Positions 27,301 through 35,008 of a stretch of DNA of 64,000 nt are shown in pieces (position 1 is the first letter of the stretch; each line of letters begins with the position of its first letter). Source of the DNA: JAMZMI01 sp964353015 (GTDB taxonomy: Bacteria > Bacteroidota > Bacteroidia > Cytophagales > Cyclobacteriaceae); the NCBI GenBank assembly GCA_964353015.1, contig CAYGUA010000004.1, positions 62,001 to 126,000 on the forward strand, read 5' to 3'. Below the pieces are notes generated by a model. It worked only from the letters and a program-made list of their open reading frames with translations. It did no database searches and was not told the origin of the DNA. A program made the translations under genes and the position numbers.

Positions 27301-27732
27301 ATCTTCAAATAGGTTTCCACCTTCCACAAAAGTTTCTGACCAAACGACTTTTTGCATACTTAATTCAGGAGTGATCCATGGTCCTCCAGCTAATGCAAAT
27401 CCATCGCTGGCATGCATTCCTAATTCCAGATCAAGGCGCTTTGCTTCTTCCATCGCAAAACGGACTAAATCCCACCATTCAGGTGTTAATTGGTTTGCTG
27501 AAGGCTCGTAAATGGGCGGATCTGTTGGTCCCTGAATAGGCATTAAATAAGCTCCTCCAAGTCCCACTTCTTTCATTGCTTCCAAATCTGCCGTGATGCC
27601 CTCTTTACTCACAGCTCCTTTCATCCAGTACCAAAACACCCACGACTTTTCGGGATGATCTAATTGCTGGATTGGTGTTGTCTGCTGACAAGACAATAAC
27701 AAGATGAGTATTAAGAATGCGAGGTGTTTCAA
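24349..27732 (-). CDS. GH106 alpha-L-rhamnosidase lipoprotein
   Basis: The 1127-residue enzyme has a lipoprotein signal (LLLSC, cysteine near residue 15), then the GH106 N-terminal region (PEKSWVFWYWMKGAVSKEGI, LEAMKEVGLGGAYLMPIQ), a discoidin-like stretch around 200-310, and a C-terminal beta-sandwich resembling GH2 sugar-binding domains (YETTFDCQSISGKSWLSLGE, NTWRNRLIGDQLLPEDERI). GH106 enzymes remove L-rhamnose from rhamnogalacturonan, including RG-II. The only plausible start is TTG at 27732, which gives an intact signal peptide. It is downstream of fucI on the same strand, behind a strong terminator. Rhamnose released here would feed RhaT and the rhaI operon. Confidence 0.92.
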   Translation of the reverse strand: MKHLAFLILILLLSCQQTTPIQQLDHPEKSWVFWYWMKGAVSKEGITADLEAMKEVGLGGAYLMPIQGPTDPPIYEPSANQLTPEWWDLVRFAMEEAKRLDLELGMHASDGFALAGGPWITPELSMQKVVWSETFVEGGNLFEDILAQPESFEGYYQDIAIYAFPNKVKAQSSYTTKPTINTSTDEVADFLTIENNKEQYRCDENCWFQYSFAEPFTCQSIKVITKGNNYQSHRLLVKASEDGVTFKDIYQMIPPRHGWQDTDAQVTYSIPKTTARYFRFQWKKEGTEPGAEDLDAAKWSPRLKIAGLELSSLPKIHQFEGKTGEIWRISPRTKSEQLTLKNCIRLENVINLSDKIDELGKLSWNVPEGEWTIVRMGHTSTGHTNYTGGGGLGLECDKFNPVAINTQFDGWYGQILDKMGSELTKDVLKVFHIDSWECGSQNWSSVFRDEFKTRRGYDPLPYLPIMAGFPLNDAEFSEKFLYDIRQTVSELTTDNFYGIMAKRAHENGVQFSAESVAPTMLSDGIRHYGEVDLPMGEFWLRSPTHDKPNDMLDAISGAHVYGKNIIQAEGFTELRMGWDEDPALIKPLLDRNYALGINRLFFHVFAHNPFVDRQPGVTLSDVGLYFQRNQTWWKPGAEFVKYTERCQKLLQEGSPVADIAIFTGEGLPRRSILPDRLVEILPGIIGEEVVQREKIRIKNESQPQRDLPTGVNHSANMADPEDWLDPLNGYKYDSFNKDALIRLASVRESQIELSTGASYQLLVLPQARRMDPNPEYFSVESLTKLTQLVQNGATLLVSQRPQFTPGLDSMDNQIEELASALWDGVFESENGFMVKKVGAGQVIKTPITTSNFDNLGLQADFIAYENEVRAQNIAWTHRKSEQRDIYFISNQISESRQVDLSFRISGKQPELYDPVTNEKWKAEQWSSVDGCTFLPISLPQNGSVFVLFEHDVEDQHHEGKNWISKEVEQTINGFWNVTFDSTFGGPSKTLLFDDLMNWMDFEDPKVRYYSGTAVYETTFDCQSISGKSWLSLGEVHNIATIFLNDQKCGIAWTAPFEVEITNALLAGKNKLRIEVCNTWRNRLIGDQLLPEDERITWTTAPYRIKGEPLLDAGLLGPVEILVDKNIE

Positions 27733-27762
27733 AAGATTGGGCTTTGGGTTTTTCTAAAATTA

Positions 27763-27797
27763 AAAGGGTTTCATTCTAAAGTAAAATGAAACCCTTT
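27763..27797 (-). terminator. Strong hairpin terminator after fucI
   Basis: AAAGGGTTTCATT and its exact complement AATGAAACCCTTT form a 13-pair stem with a nine-base loop, with A/T runs on both sides. It lies ten bases after the fucI stop and 31 bases before the rhamnosidase start, so the two genes are probably partly uncoupled. Confidence 0.88.
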
Positions 27798-27806
27798 GTC
27801 TTTTAA

Positions 27807-29579
27807 TTATTTATAAAGCGGACCATAATTTGCGCATGCGCGATAATCCGCACCTTCTTCATCCATACCGAAAGAAACCCAATCTTTCGGGCGGAATACT
27901 TCGCCTTGTACATTGTGCATATTTACTGGAATTCGTAGCATAGAGCAGAGCGTAATCAAGTCAGCGCCGTAATGCCCATAGCTAAAAGCACCATGATTAG
28001 CTCCCCAATTGGCCATGACTGAATATACATCTTTGAATGCCCCTTCTCCAGTAGTTCTTGGTACAAACCAGGTTGTTGGCCATGTTGGGTTGGTTCTTTT
28101 ATCAAGCCTATCATGAACTTCTTTAGGAAGCTCAATCGTCCAGCCTTCAGCAATTTGCATCACTGGCCCAAGACCTTTTACAAGATTGATTCTGCACATG
28201 GTGACTGGCATATCCCCTCTGGTTACAAAATGAGAAGAGAATCCACCGCCAGGGAAGTAGTCAACGGCCGGAGGCCAGTCAGTTGCATCAAGACATTTTT
28301 TTACTTCTTCATCCGTAATATCCCAGAAAGGCTTCATTGCTGGTTTCCCATCGATTGATTGTTCGGCACTTCCATCAAGTGAAGAGGATCCTGAGTTGAT
28401 AAGGTGAATGAATCCGTCCTTGGCCACTCCTGATAATTCATGACCTGTAACTCGTTTCACTGATGCATGACTCCAATATGTCCTCACATCAGAAAAGATC
28501 TGTGCCTGATTGGTGAGTAAATATCCAAAAAGCATCGAAATTCCGTTCAGAGAATCATTTTCTGTTGCCATCATCAGTGGCGGGCGGGTGCCATTCCAGT
28601 CATATGAAGAGTTGAGAATGGCCTCCATAAAGTCGCCGTTGGACATGTAATCCGTCCATTGTCTTTGTCCTTGAAAACCCGCTGCAATTGCATTGAATCC
28701 GAGCGCTTCTTCCCCAAATCCCATTGATTTAAGACGATCATTACCAACCATCAGATCTTTGCTGATCAAAGTCATTTTCACTACGGTTTCCCATTCGGCA
28801 TCTAGTTGTTTTCTTGACTTGTTATGAGGATTGTAGTCAGTATTTTCCTTGCAATTTTCTTTTGTCCAGGCCAATGCTTTAACGAATTCATCTTGATCGA
28901 AAATGTTGTTTTGGATTCTTCTGCTCAATTCCGACATGTCCACATATTCGTTGCGCATGCCAAGGTATTCCTGAAAGAAATCTTCCTTTACCACAGAGCC
29001 AGCTATTCCCATGGAAACTGAGCCAATCGATAGATAAGACTTGCCTTTCATGGTCGCGAGGGCAATTCCCGCTTTTGTGAATTGCAATAACTTTTCAACA
29101 ATTTCTGCTGGGATCTCTTCCTCTATAGAATCCTGCACATCATGACCATAGATACTGAAAGCGGGGATTCCTTTTTGCGTATGTCCAGCCAGTGCCGCTG
29201 CGAGGTAAACAGCTCCAGGTCTTTCTGTTCCGTTAAATCCCCAAATAGCCTTAGGTCTTGTTGGATGCATATCGATGGTTTCAGTTCCATAACACCAGCA
29301 GGGCGTTACGGTGATGGATAAACCAACTTGTTCTCTCTCGAATTTATCTTCGCAAGCTGCAGCCTCAGCTACTCTGCCAATGGTGCTGTCGGCGATGATA
29401 CATTGTATTGGACTTCCATCTATGTACTTAAGGGTTGATTCAAGCAAATCAGCTACTTTTTTAGCCATCAACATGGTGGATTCTTCCAACGATTCCCTGA
29501 TACCACCAAGCCTACCATCTATTACAGGACGGATACCAATTTTCGGTAAAGCACCTTTGAGTTTATAATGTTTGTTCAT
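27807..29579 (-). CDS. fucI: L-fucose isomerase
   Basis: At 590 residues it is the same length as E. coli FucI and keeps its landmarks: PKIGIRPVIDGRLGGIRES near the N terminus, CWCYGTETIDMHP, AIWGFNGTERPGAVYLAA, the active-site regions GFQGQRQWTDY and YDWNGTRPPLMMATENDSLNG, and HNVQGEVFRP at the end. It converts L-fucose to L-fuculose (and D-arabinose to D-ribulose) in the cytoplasm with manganese. No fuculokinase or fuculose-phosphate aldolase is in the window, so the rhamnose kinase and aldolase may serve, or they lie elsewhere. It is divergent from the GH28 operon. Confidence 0.96.
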   Translation of the reverse strand: MNKHYKLKGALPKIGIRPVIDGRLGGIRESLEESTMLMAKKVADLLESTLKYIDGSPIQCIIADSTIGRVAEAAACEDKFEREQVGLSITVTPCWCYGTETIDMHPTRPKAIWGFNGTERPGAVYLAAALAGHTQKGIPAFSIYGHDVQDSIEEEIPAEIVEKLLQFTKAGIALATMKGKSYLSIGSVSMGIAGSVVKEDFFQEYLGMRNEYVDMSELSRRIQNNIFDQDEFVKALAWTKENCKENTDYNPHNKSRKQLDAEWETVVKMTLISKDLMVGNDRLKSMGFGEEALGFNAIAAGFQGQRQWTDYMSNGDFMEAILNSSYDWNGTRPPLMMATENDSLNGISMLFGYLLTNQAQIFSDVRTYWSHASVKRVTGHELSGVAKDGFIHLINSGSSSLDGSAEQSIDGKPAMKPFWDITDEEVKKCLDATDWPPAVDYFPGGGFSSHFVTRGDMPVTMCRINLVKGLGPVMQIAEGWTIELPKEVHDRLDKRTNPTWPTTWFVPRTTGEGAFKDVYSVMANWGANHGAFSYGHYGADLITLCSMLRIPVNMHNVQGEVFRPKDWVSFGMDEEGADYRACANYGPLYK

Positions 29580-29631
29580 TCCTATTATTCAGATTAGAAT
29601 GCAATAATTAGGAGTAAAATATGACACTAGA

Positions 29632-29648
29632 GTCCTGTACCATCAGGG
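29632..29648 (+). promoter_or_regulatory. Candidate operator GTCCTGTAC-type between fucI and the GH28 operon
   Basis: GTCCTGTACCATCAGGG belongs to the site family described at 3132 and has short inverted arms (CCTG/CAGG). It abuts the -33 TTG of the promoter proposed for the plus-strand operon, the position expected for an activator or a blocking repressor. Confidence 0.45.
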
Positions 29649-29678
29649 TTGAAAAGTGATCAAAATGTCTGATTTTTG
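29649..29678 (+). promoter_or_regulatory. Candidate Bacteroidota promoter for the GH28-CoA-transferase operon
   Basis: TTG at 29649-29651, a 19-base spacer and GATTTTTG at 29671-29678 match the TTG/TANNTTTG layout of the main Bacteroidota sigma factor with one mismatch. The GH28 start codon is at 29694. Confidence 0.4.
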
Positions 29679-29693
29679 AAAAAATGATAACAG

Positions 29694-31103
29694 ATGATAC
29701 GCTTCAATTACACCTTAATTCTGTTTGTTTGTGCCTTTGCATGCAGCACATCAAAAAACAAAGAATTGAACAACACAATGGGTGATCCATGGAATCAACT
29801 TGATTCGCTAATAAGCCAAATAAAAACCACCGATTTTCCCGATCGGGAATTTTCAATTATTGATTTTGGAGCTATAGCTAATGATGAAAATGATGATTCT
29901 GAGGCCATTCAAAAAGCAATCACAGCTTGTAATGAAGCTGGTGGAGGTAAGGTTGTTGTTCCAGCTGGTATTTTTTTCACGAAATCTATTTACCTCAAAA
30001 GCAATGTCAATCTTCATCTTGTAGAAGGTGCTGAACTTAAGTTCTCTACCATTCCGGAAGATTATTTACCTGTGGTTTATACCCGTTGGGAAGGTGTGGA
30101 GATGATGGGGTTGAAACCATTGATCTATGCATACGAAGAGGAGAATATTGCTGTGACCGGAAAAGGAACATTAAACGGTCAAGCCAGTAAAGAATACTGG
30201 TGGCCTTGGTGCGGAGCTGGATGGTATGGATATGAAGAAGGCGATCCGAAACAACAGGATGAAGATAATAGACCTGCATTGTTTGCGATGGGAGAAACAG
30301 ATGTTCCAGTGGCTGAAAGGATCTTTGGAACCGATTCTTATCTTAGACCACAGTTTTTTCAACCATATAAATGCGAGCGTGTTTTGGTTGAGGGGGTAAC
30401 TTTTACCAACTCTCCAATGTGGATCATGAATCCAACGCTTTGTAATCATGTGATCATAGATGGCGTTTCTGTGATCAGCCATGGGCCTAACAGTGATGGA
30501 TGTGATCCTGAGTCGAGTAAAAATGTTTGGATCAAAAACTGTCTTTTTGATACAGGAGATGATTGTATAGCGATCAAATCTGGACGAAACAAGGACGGGC
30601 GCAGGATTGGTGTGGCCAGTGAAAATATCATCATTCAAAATTGCATCATGAAAGATGGACATGGAGGTGTGGTCATTGGCAGTGAGGCTTCAGGTGGAGT
30701 GAAGAATGTGTTTGCTGAAAATTGTAAAATGGATAGTCCTGAGTTGGAGCGTGCATTGAGAATCAAAACAAGTTCAGAAAGAGGAGGAGTAATTGAGAAC
30801 GTTTACATGCGAAATGTGAATGTTGGTCAGGTTAAAGAAGCCGTCTTAAAATTTAATATGTTTTATGGTGATTCTGGAGATTTTATGCCAACAATTAGAA
30901 ATGTTCGTGTCGAAAATGTAACGGTTAAAAATGGAGGTAAATACGGGATTTTAGCTAAAGGTTACGCTGAATCGCCTATCCAAAATATTTATGTTGACGG
31001 TCTGAAAATTGAGACTGTGGGGAAGGCACATAGTCTTGAAAATGTGGTGGGATTGACCGTCAAGAACTACACAGTTGCAGGAGAGACAATTACAATTGAG
31101 TGA
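29694..31103 (+). CDS. GH28 polygalacturonase-type lipoprotein
   Basis: The 469-residue enzyme has a lipoprotein signal (LFVCAFAC, cysteine near residue 17) and a right-handed parallel beta-helix with the GH28 residues NSDGCD (about 262-267), TGDDC (about 284-288), DGHGGVVIG (about 318-326) and LRIKT (about 358-362). An N-terminal FSIIDFGAIANDENDDSEAI stretch is typical of bacterial exo-acting members. It cleaves galacturonic-acid linkages in pectin from the periplasm or cell surface. It opens an operon: MaoC follows after 18 bases and later genes overlap. The sugar acid it releases may therefore be linked to what the CoA-transferase genes degrade. Confidence 0.92.
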   Translation: MIRFNYTLILFVCAFACSTSKNKELNNTMGDPWNQLDSLISQIKTTDFPDREFSIIDFGAIANDENDDSEAIQKAITACNEAGGGKVVVPAGIFFTKSIYLKSNVNLHLVEGAELKFSTIPEDYLPVVYTRWEGVEMMGLKPLIYAYEEENIAVTGKGTLNGQASKEYWWPWCGAGWYGYEEGDPKQQDEDNRPALFAMGETDVPVAERIFGTDSYLRPQFFQPYKCERVLVEGVTFTNSPMWIMNPTLCNHVIIDGVSVISHGPNSDGCDPESSKNVWIKNCLFDTGDDCIAIKSGRNKDGRRIGVASENIIIQNCIMKDGHGGVVIGSEASGGVKNVFAENCKMDSPELERALRIKTSSERGGVIENVYMRNVNVGQVKEAVLKFNMFYGDSGDFMPTIRNVRVENVTVKNGGKYGILAKGYAESPIQNIYVDGLKIETVGKAHSLENVVGLTVKNYTVAGETITIE

Positions 31104-31121
31104 TTCAAATCAACATTAATC

Positions 31122-31571
31122 ATGTTTGTAAAAAAATACTACGAAGAATTCAAGATTGGTGAAATCAGAGAAACACTAGGTCGCACCATTACCGAAACAG
31201 ATTTTGTCATTCATGCAGGACAAACTGGTGATTTTTTTCCTCATCATATGGATGCCGAATGGTGCAAAACACAACCTTTCAAAGAACGAATTGCCCATGG
31301 TACTTTGATATTTAGTGTTGCAGTCGGAATGACAGCCAGTTTTATTAATGAAGTAGCCATGACATATGGATATGAGCGATTGAGATTTACAAAACCTGTT
31401 TTTATCGGAGACACGATTCGTGTGAAAGTTTCAATTAAAGACATGAAAGACCACAAAAAACCTGAATTCGGTTTGGTTACCGAGCTGGTCGAGGTGTTTA
31501 ATCAAAAAGAAGAGTTGGTCATGCTTTGTGAGCATTTGCTTTTAACTCAAAAGAAGGAAGTAAATGTCTAA
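31122..31571 (+). CDS. MaoC-like (hot-dog fold) enoyl-CoA hydratase/dehydratase
   Basis: A 149-residue hot-dog protein with the hydratase motif GDFFPHHMD (residues 36-44), giving catalytic Asp37 and His42; the usual Asn two residues after the Asp is Phe here. RIAHGTLIFSVAVGM and the C-terminal strand pattern are typical of MaoC dehydratases acting on small acyl-CoAs, such as mesaconyl-CoA hydratase. Its stop overlaps the next start by eight bases. It should act on the CoA thioester made by the two CaiB/BaiF proteins downstream. The substrate is unknown. Confidence 0.85.
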   Translation: MFVKKYYEEFKIGEIRETLGRTITETDFVIHAGQTGDFFPHHMDAEWCKTQPFKERIAHGTLIFSVAVGMTASFINEVAMTYGYERLRFTKPVFIGDTIRVKVSIKDMKDHKKPEFGLVTELVEVFNQKEELVMLCEHLLLTQKKEVNV

Positions 31572-32706
31572 AATCACTTTAAAAGGAATCACCTGGGGTC
31601 ATAGCAGAGGAATCACACCACTGCTCGCTTATGCTCAGCGTTTCAATGAAAAATACCCCGATGTTGAAGTGACTTGGAGAAAGCGCACACTTCAGGAATT
31701 CGCAGATTTTTCCATTGAAAAACTGGTTGACGATTATGATTTATTGATCATTGATCATCCTTGGGTTGGATGTGCAGATGCGACTAGATGTGTGCTTCCG
31801 CTGGATCGGTATTTGTCAAAAGAATATCTCGATGATCAGCTTCAGAACTCTGTTGGCGGATCGCATGAAAGCTATAATTATGGAGGTCATCAATGGGCAT
31901 TAGCAATTGATGCAGCTACTCCTGTTGCCAGTTATAGGAAGGATTTGCTAGATCAAAATGGTGCTGAGATTCCCAAAACATGGGATGATCTATTGGCTTT
32001 GGCTCAGAAAGGTAAAGTTGCTGCTCCTGCAATTCCGATTGATTTGTTGATGAATTTTTACACCTTTTGCATTGCGCTTGGAAATACTCCATTTCAGACA
32101 AAAGAAGAAGTCATCGATGAAGAAACCGGTGTAAAAGCCTTGGAAACCATGAAGGAGTTTTATGGCTTACTTGATCGCTCCATGTTCCAAAGAAATCCAA
32201 TCGCAGTAGCCAATCTCATGAGCAGCTGCGATGATTATTGGTATTGTCCATTTGCCTATGGGTATTCCAATTATTCGCGTGAAGGCTATGCGGATCATTT
32301 GCTTCATTATACAGGATTGATAACTTTTAACGGAGAACGACTTCATAGCACTTTAGGCGGTACTGGTTTGGCTGTTTCGGCAAGCAGCCAACAAAAAGAT
32401 TGGGCTGTGAAGTTTGCCGAAGAAGTTGTATCAGGAAAAATCCAATCTACCTTTTACACAGAAAATGGAGGGCAACCTGGATATTTAGAGGCCTGGAAAA
32501 GTGATCAGAATAATATGCTGACTCACAATTATTTCAAAAACACGCTCCAAACATTGGATGAATCTTATAAAAGACCGAGGTATAATAATTACCTGCATTT
32601 TCAAGATCATGCAGGTGATCCGGTTCAGTCATTTCTGAGAGATGGGGGTGACCCAAAAGCAGTTTTGGAGAAAATAAATAACATTTATCGAGCTAGTTTG
32701 AAGTAA
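31564..32706 (+). CDS. Solute-binding-protein-fold protein without signal peptide
   Basis: The 380-residue product has the fold marks of family 1 extracellular solute-binding proteins (LAYAQRFNEKYPDVEVTWRK near residues 20-39, IPKTWDDLLALAQKG, WAVKFAEEVVSGKIQ). It starts MSKITLKGITWGHSRGI, with no signal peptide or lipobox, and no ABC permease or ATPase gene is in the window. It is translationally coupled to MaoC (eight-base overlap) and to the first CaiB (stop and start share a base). So it is probably a cytoplasmic protein that binds the pathway acid or has become an enzyme or subunit. This is an inference; I know no assigned function for it in this context. Confidence 0.8.
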   Translation: MSKITLKGITWGHSRGITPLLAYAQRFNEKYPDVEVTWRKRTLQEFADFSIEKLVDDYDLLIIDHPWVGCADATRCVLPLDRYLSKEYLDDQLQNSVGGSHESYNYGGHQWALAIDAATPVASYRKDLLDQNGAEIPKTWDDLLALAQKGKVAAPAIPIDLLMNFYTFCIALGNTPFQTKEEVIDEETGVKALETMKEFYGLLDRSMFQRNPIAVANLMSSCDDYWYCPFAYGYSNYSREGYADHLLHYTGLITFNGERLHSTLGGTGLAVSASSQQKDWAVKFAEEVVSGKIQSTFYTENGGQPGYLEAWKSDQNNMLTHNYFKNTLQTLDESYKRPRYNNYLHFQDHAGDPVQSFLRDGGDPKAVLEKINNIYRASLK

Positions 32707-33842
32707 TGAATTTACCTCTGGATGGATTGATCGTTTTAGAATTCTGTCAATATTTGTCAGGGCCGTCTGCTGGTTTACGGCTTGCAGATATGGGTGCCAG
32801 GGTGATAAAAATAGAATCACCAAAGGGTGATGCTTGTCGAAAACTGGCCATCGAAAACTTGTGGGCAAACGAGAATGATTCTCTGCTTTTTCACACCATC
32901 AATAGAAACAAGGAGAGTTTTACCGCCAATCTGAAAGATCCGGAAGAAATCAAAAGCATTAAGAAACTGATTACAAAGGCGGACGTGATGATTCATAATT
33001 TTCGACCTGGTGTGATGGAGAAATTGGGGTTAAGTTTTGAAGAAGCCAAAACTATCAATCAGGGAATCATCTACGCTGAAGTTACAGGCTATGGAAGCGA
33101 AGGAGAATGGAGTAAAAAACCAGGTCAAGATTTGCTTTTGCAAGCCAAGAGTGGATTGATGTACACTTCAGGAAATAATGATGATCCCCCAGTACCTTTT
33201 GGACTTGCGATTGGCGACATATTATGCGGTGCGCAATTGGTGCAAGGAATTTTGGCTGCTTTGATAAGGAAAGAAAAAACCGGAAAGGGCGCTAAGTTGG
33301 AATTGTCTTTATTGGAATCTTTACTTGATTTCCAATTCGAATTGCTCACTACTTATTATGCAAGTGGTCAGCTTCCTGAACGGTCAAAAACGAACAATGG
33401 ACATTCTTTATTAGGTGCGCCTTATGGTTTGCACCGTACCAGTGACGGATATGTCGCCATTGCAATGGTGCCGCTTAAAGATTTAGCCGAAGCACTGGGT
33501 TGTACCGAGTTAATCGAATTTGATCAGGAGGATGCTTTTGAAAAACGAGATAAAATCAAATCCATATTAGCGAATCACATCAAACATGAATCTTCTAAAT
33601 TTTGGATGCAAAAACTCCGGGCAAAGGATTTATGGGCCATGGAACTTATGGATTGGGGAAAATTGACTGCAAGTGAAGGCTATAAGCAATTGGGAATGGA
33701 ACAGCGTTTAGCTGGTGAAATGGATTTGTTCACTACCAGATGTCCAATCAGATTTGATCGAAAAAAGCTAACTAGCAACAAACCAGCTCCAGATTTGGGT
33801 GCAGATACAGCAACTATCATCAAAGAATTTGGGCTGAAATGA
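32706..33842 (+). CDS. CaiB/BaiF (class III) CoA-transferase, first paralogue
   Basis: 378 residues with the class III CoA-transferase layout: LEFCQYLSGPSAGLRLADMG (about 11-30), VMIHNFRPGVMEKLGL, and PFGLAIGD with the catalytic Asp at 171, followed by KGAKLELSLLES. Class III enzymes move CoA between carboxylic acids through an aspartyl-CoA anhydride. It overlaps the second paralogue by four bases. Two adjacent, both apparently active, paralogues recall the two-subunit succinyl-CoA:L-malate transferase SmtAB of Chloroflexus. With MaoC it suggests CoA activation and dehydration or hydration of a hydroxy or dicarboxylic acid derived from a pectin sugar. Confidence 0.9.
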   Translation: MNLPLDGLIVLEFCQYLSGPSAGLRLADMGARVIKIESPKGDACRKLAIENLWANENDSLLFHTINRNKESFTANLKDPEEIKSIKKLITKADVMIHNFRPGVMEKLGLSFEEAKTINQGIIYAEVTGYGSEGEWSKKPGQDLLLQAKSGLMYTSGNNDDPPVPFGLAIGDILCGAQLVQGILAALIRKEKTGKGAKLELSLLESLLDFQFELLTTYYASGQLPERSKTNNGHSLLGAPYGLHRTSDGYVAIAMVPLKDLAEALGCTELIEFDQEDAFEKRDKIKSILANHIKHESSKFWMQKLRAKDLWAMELMDWGKLTASEGYKQLGMEQRLAGEMDLFTTRCPIRFDRKKLTSNKPAPDLGADTATIIKEFGLK

Positions 33843-34981
33843 AGTTACTACAAGACATATTGGTTCTTGATTTCAGTCAGTTTCTGTCTGGCCCTTCAGC
33901 GAGCTTGCGTTTAGCAGATTTAGGTGCAAGGGTTATCAAAATCGAGAAACCTGAAACCGGAGATATCTGTCGGAAGTTGTATGTTTCTGATGTTCAAATC
34001 GATCATGAATCGACCATCTTTCACGCCATTAATCGAAATAAAGAAAGTTATGTTGCCGATTTAAAAAATGAGGATGATTTGAGAAAGATCAAACAACTCA
34101 TTCAAAAGGCAGATGTGATGCTTCACAATTTTCGACCTGGAGTGATGAAGCGTTTGGGTTTAGATTTTGAAACTGTAAAAGAGATCAATCCTTCCATCGT
34201 TTATGCTGAAATAAGTGGATATGGCGATGAAGGTGATTGGAAGAATCTTCCCGGTCAGGATCTTTTGCTACAAGCATTGACAGGTTTGCCTTATTTAAAC
34301 AATGACGCAGATAAGCCACCAACTCCTATGGGAGTAGCAGTTGTGGATATACTAGCTGGAACACATGCCGCTCAGGGAATATTGGCGGCACTTTATCAGC
34401 GGATCAAAACAGGCAAGGGTGCACTCGTTCAAGTGAGCATGCTCGAAAGTGCCCTGGATTTTCAATTTGAAGTGTTGACTTGTTTTTTGAATGATGGCCA
34501 GCTTCTTCCAAAGCGAAGTGCTGTAAATCATGCGCACAGTTATGTTGCAGCACCTTATGGCGTTTACAAAACCCAAAATGGCTATCTCGCGCTCGCGATG
34601 GGCAACATAATTTTTCTTGGAGAATTGCTGTCTTGTCCGGCCTTGAATGAATATTCCAATCCAAAAGAATGGTTTGATAGAAGAGATGAAATCAAAAAAG
34701 AGCTTGCAATTCACTTGACAAGTAACACCACCGAGTATTGGCTTTCACTTTTGGAACCGGCCGATATTTGGTGCTCTGAGGTACTCAACTATGAGCTGCT
34801 ATTGCAGCAGGAAGGGTATAAAGTTTTGGATATGGAACTTGTAGTGAAAACAACCAGCGGTAGCGAAGTGAGGACAACCAGATGTCCAATTAAAGTAGAT
34901 GGCAACTATCTAAAATCTGACATAGGAGCACCTGGACTCGGATTTCATACTCAAAATATTGATAGAGAATTTGATTTATAA
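33839..34981 (+). CDS. CaiB/BaiF (class III) CoA-transferase, second paralogue
   Basis: 380 residues, clearly a tandem paralogue of the preceding protein: LDFSQFLSGPSASLRLADLG, VMLHNFRPGVMKRLGL and PMGVAVVD with the catalytic Asp at 170. Both copies keep the Asp, so neither looks like a dead subunit. Its start overlaps the previous stop (ATGA). The spacing to the lactonase gene downstream is 27 bases. It could be the second subunit of a heteromer or act on a second acid of the same pathway. Confidence 0.9.
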   Translation: MKLLQDILVLDFSQFLSGPSASLRLADLGARVIKIEKPETGDICRKLYVSDVQIDHESTIFHAINRNKESYVADLKNEDDLRKIKQLIQKADVMLHNFRPGVMKRLGLDFETVKEINPSIVYAEISGYGDEGDWKNLPGQDLLLQALTGLPYLNNDADKPPTPMGVAVVDILAGTHAAQGILAALYQRIKTGKGALVQVSMLESALDFQFEVLTCFLNDGQLLPKRSAVNHAHSYVAAPYGVYKTQNGYLALAMGNIIFLGELLSCPALNEYSNPKEWFDRRDEIKKELAIHLTSNTTEYWLSLLEPADIWCSEVLNYELLLQQEGYKVLDMELVVKTTSGSEVRTTRCPIKVDGNYLKSDIGAPGLGFHTQNIDREFDL

Positions 34982-35008
34982 ACAACCATGGACCAATGAC
35001 TGAATACT

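Noticed and set aside
30171..30662. 163-codon open frame opposite the first GH28 gene
   Set aside because: Antisense to the conserved catalytic core of GH28, with no domain of its own.
31564..32706. ABC sugar importer
   Set aside because: Only the binding-protein fold is present. It has no signal peptide and there are no permease or ATPase genes nearby.
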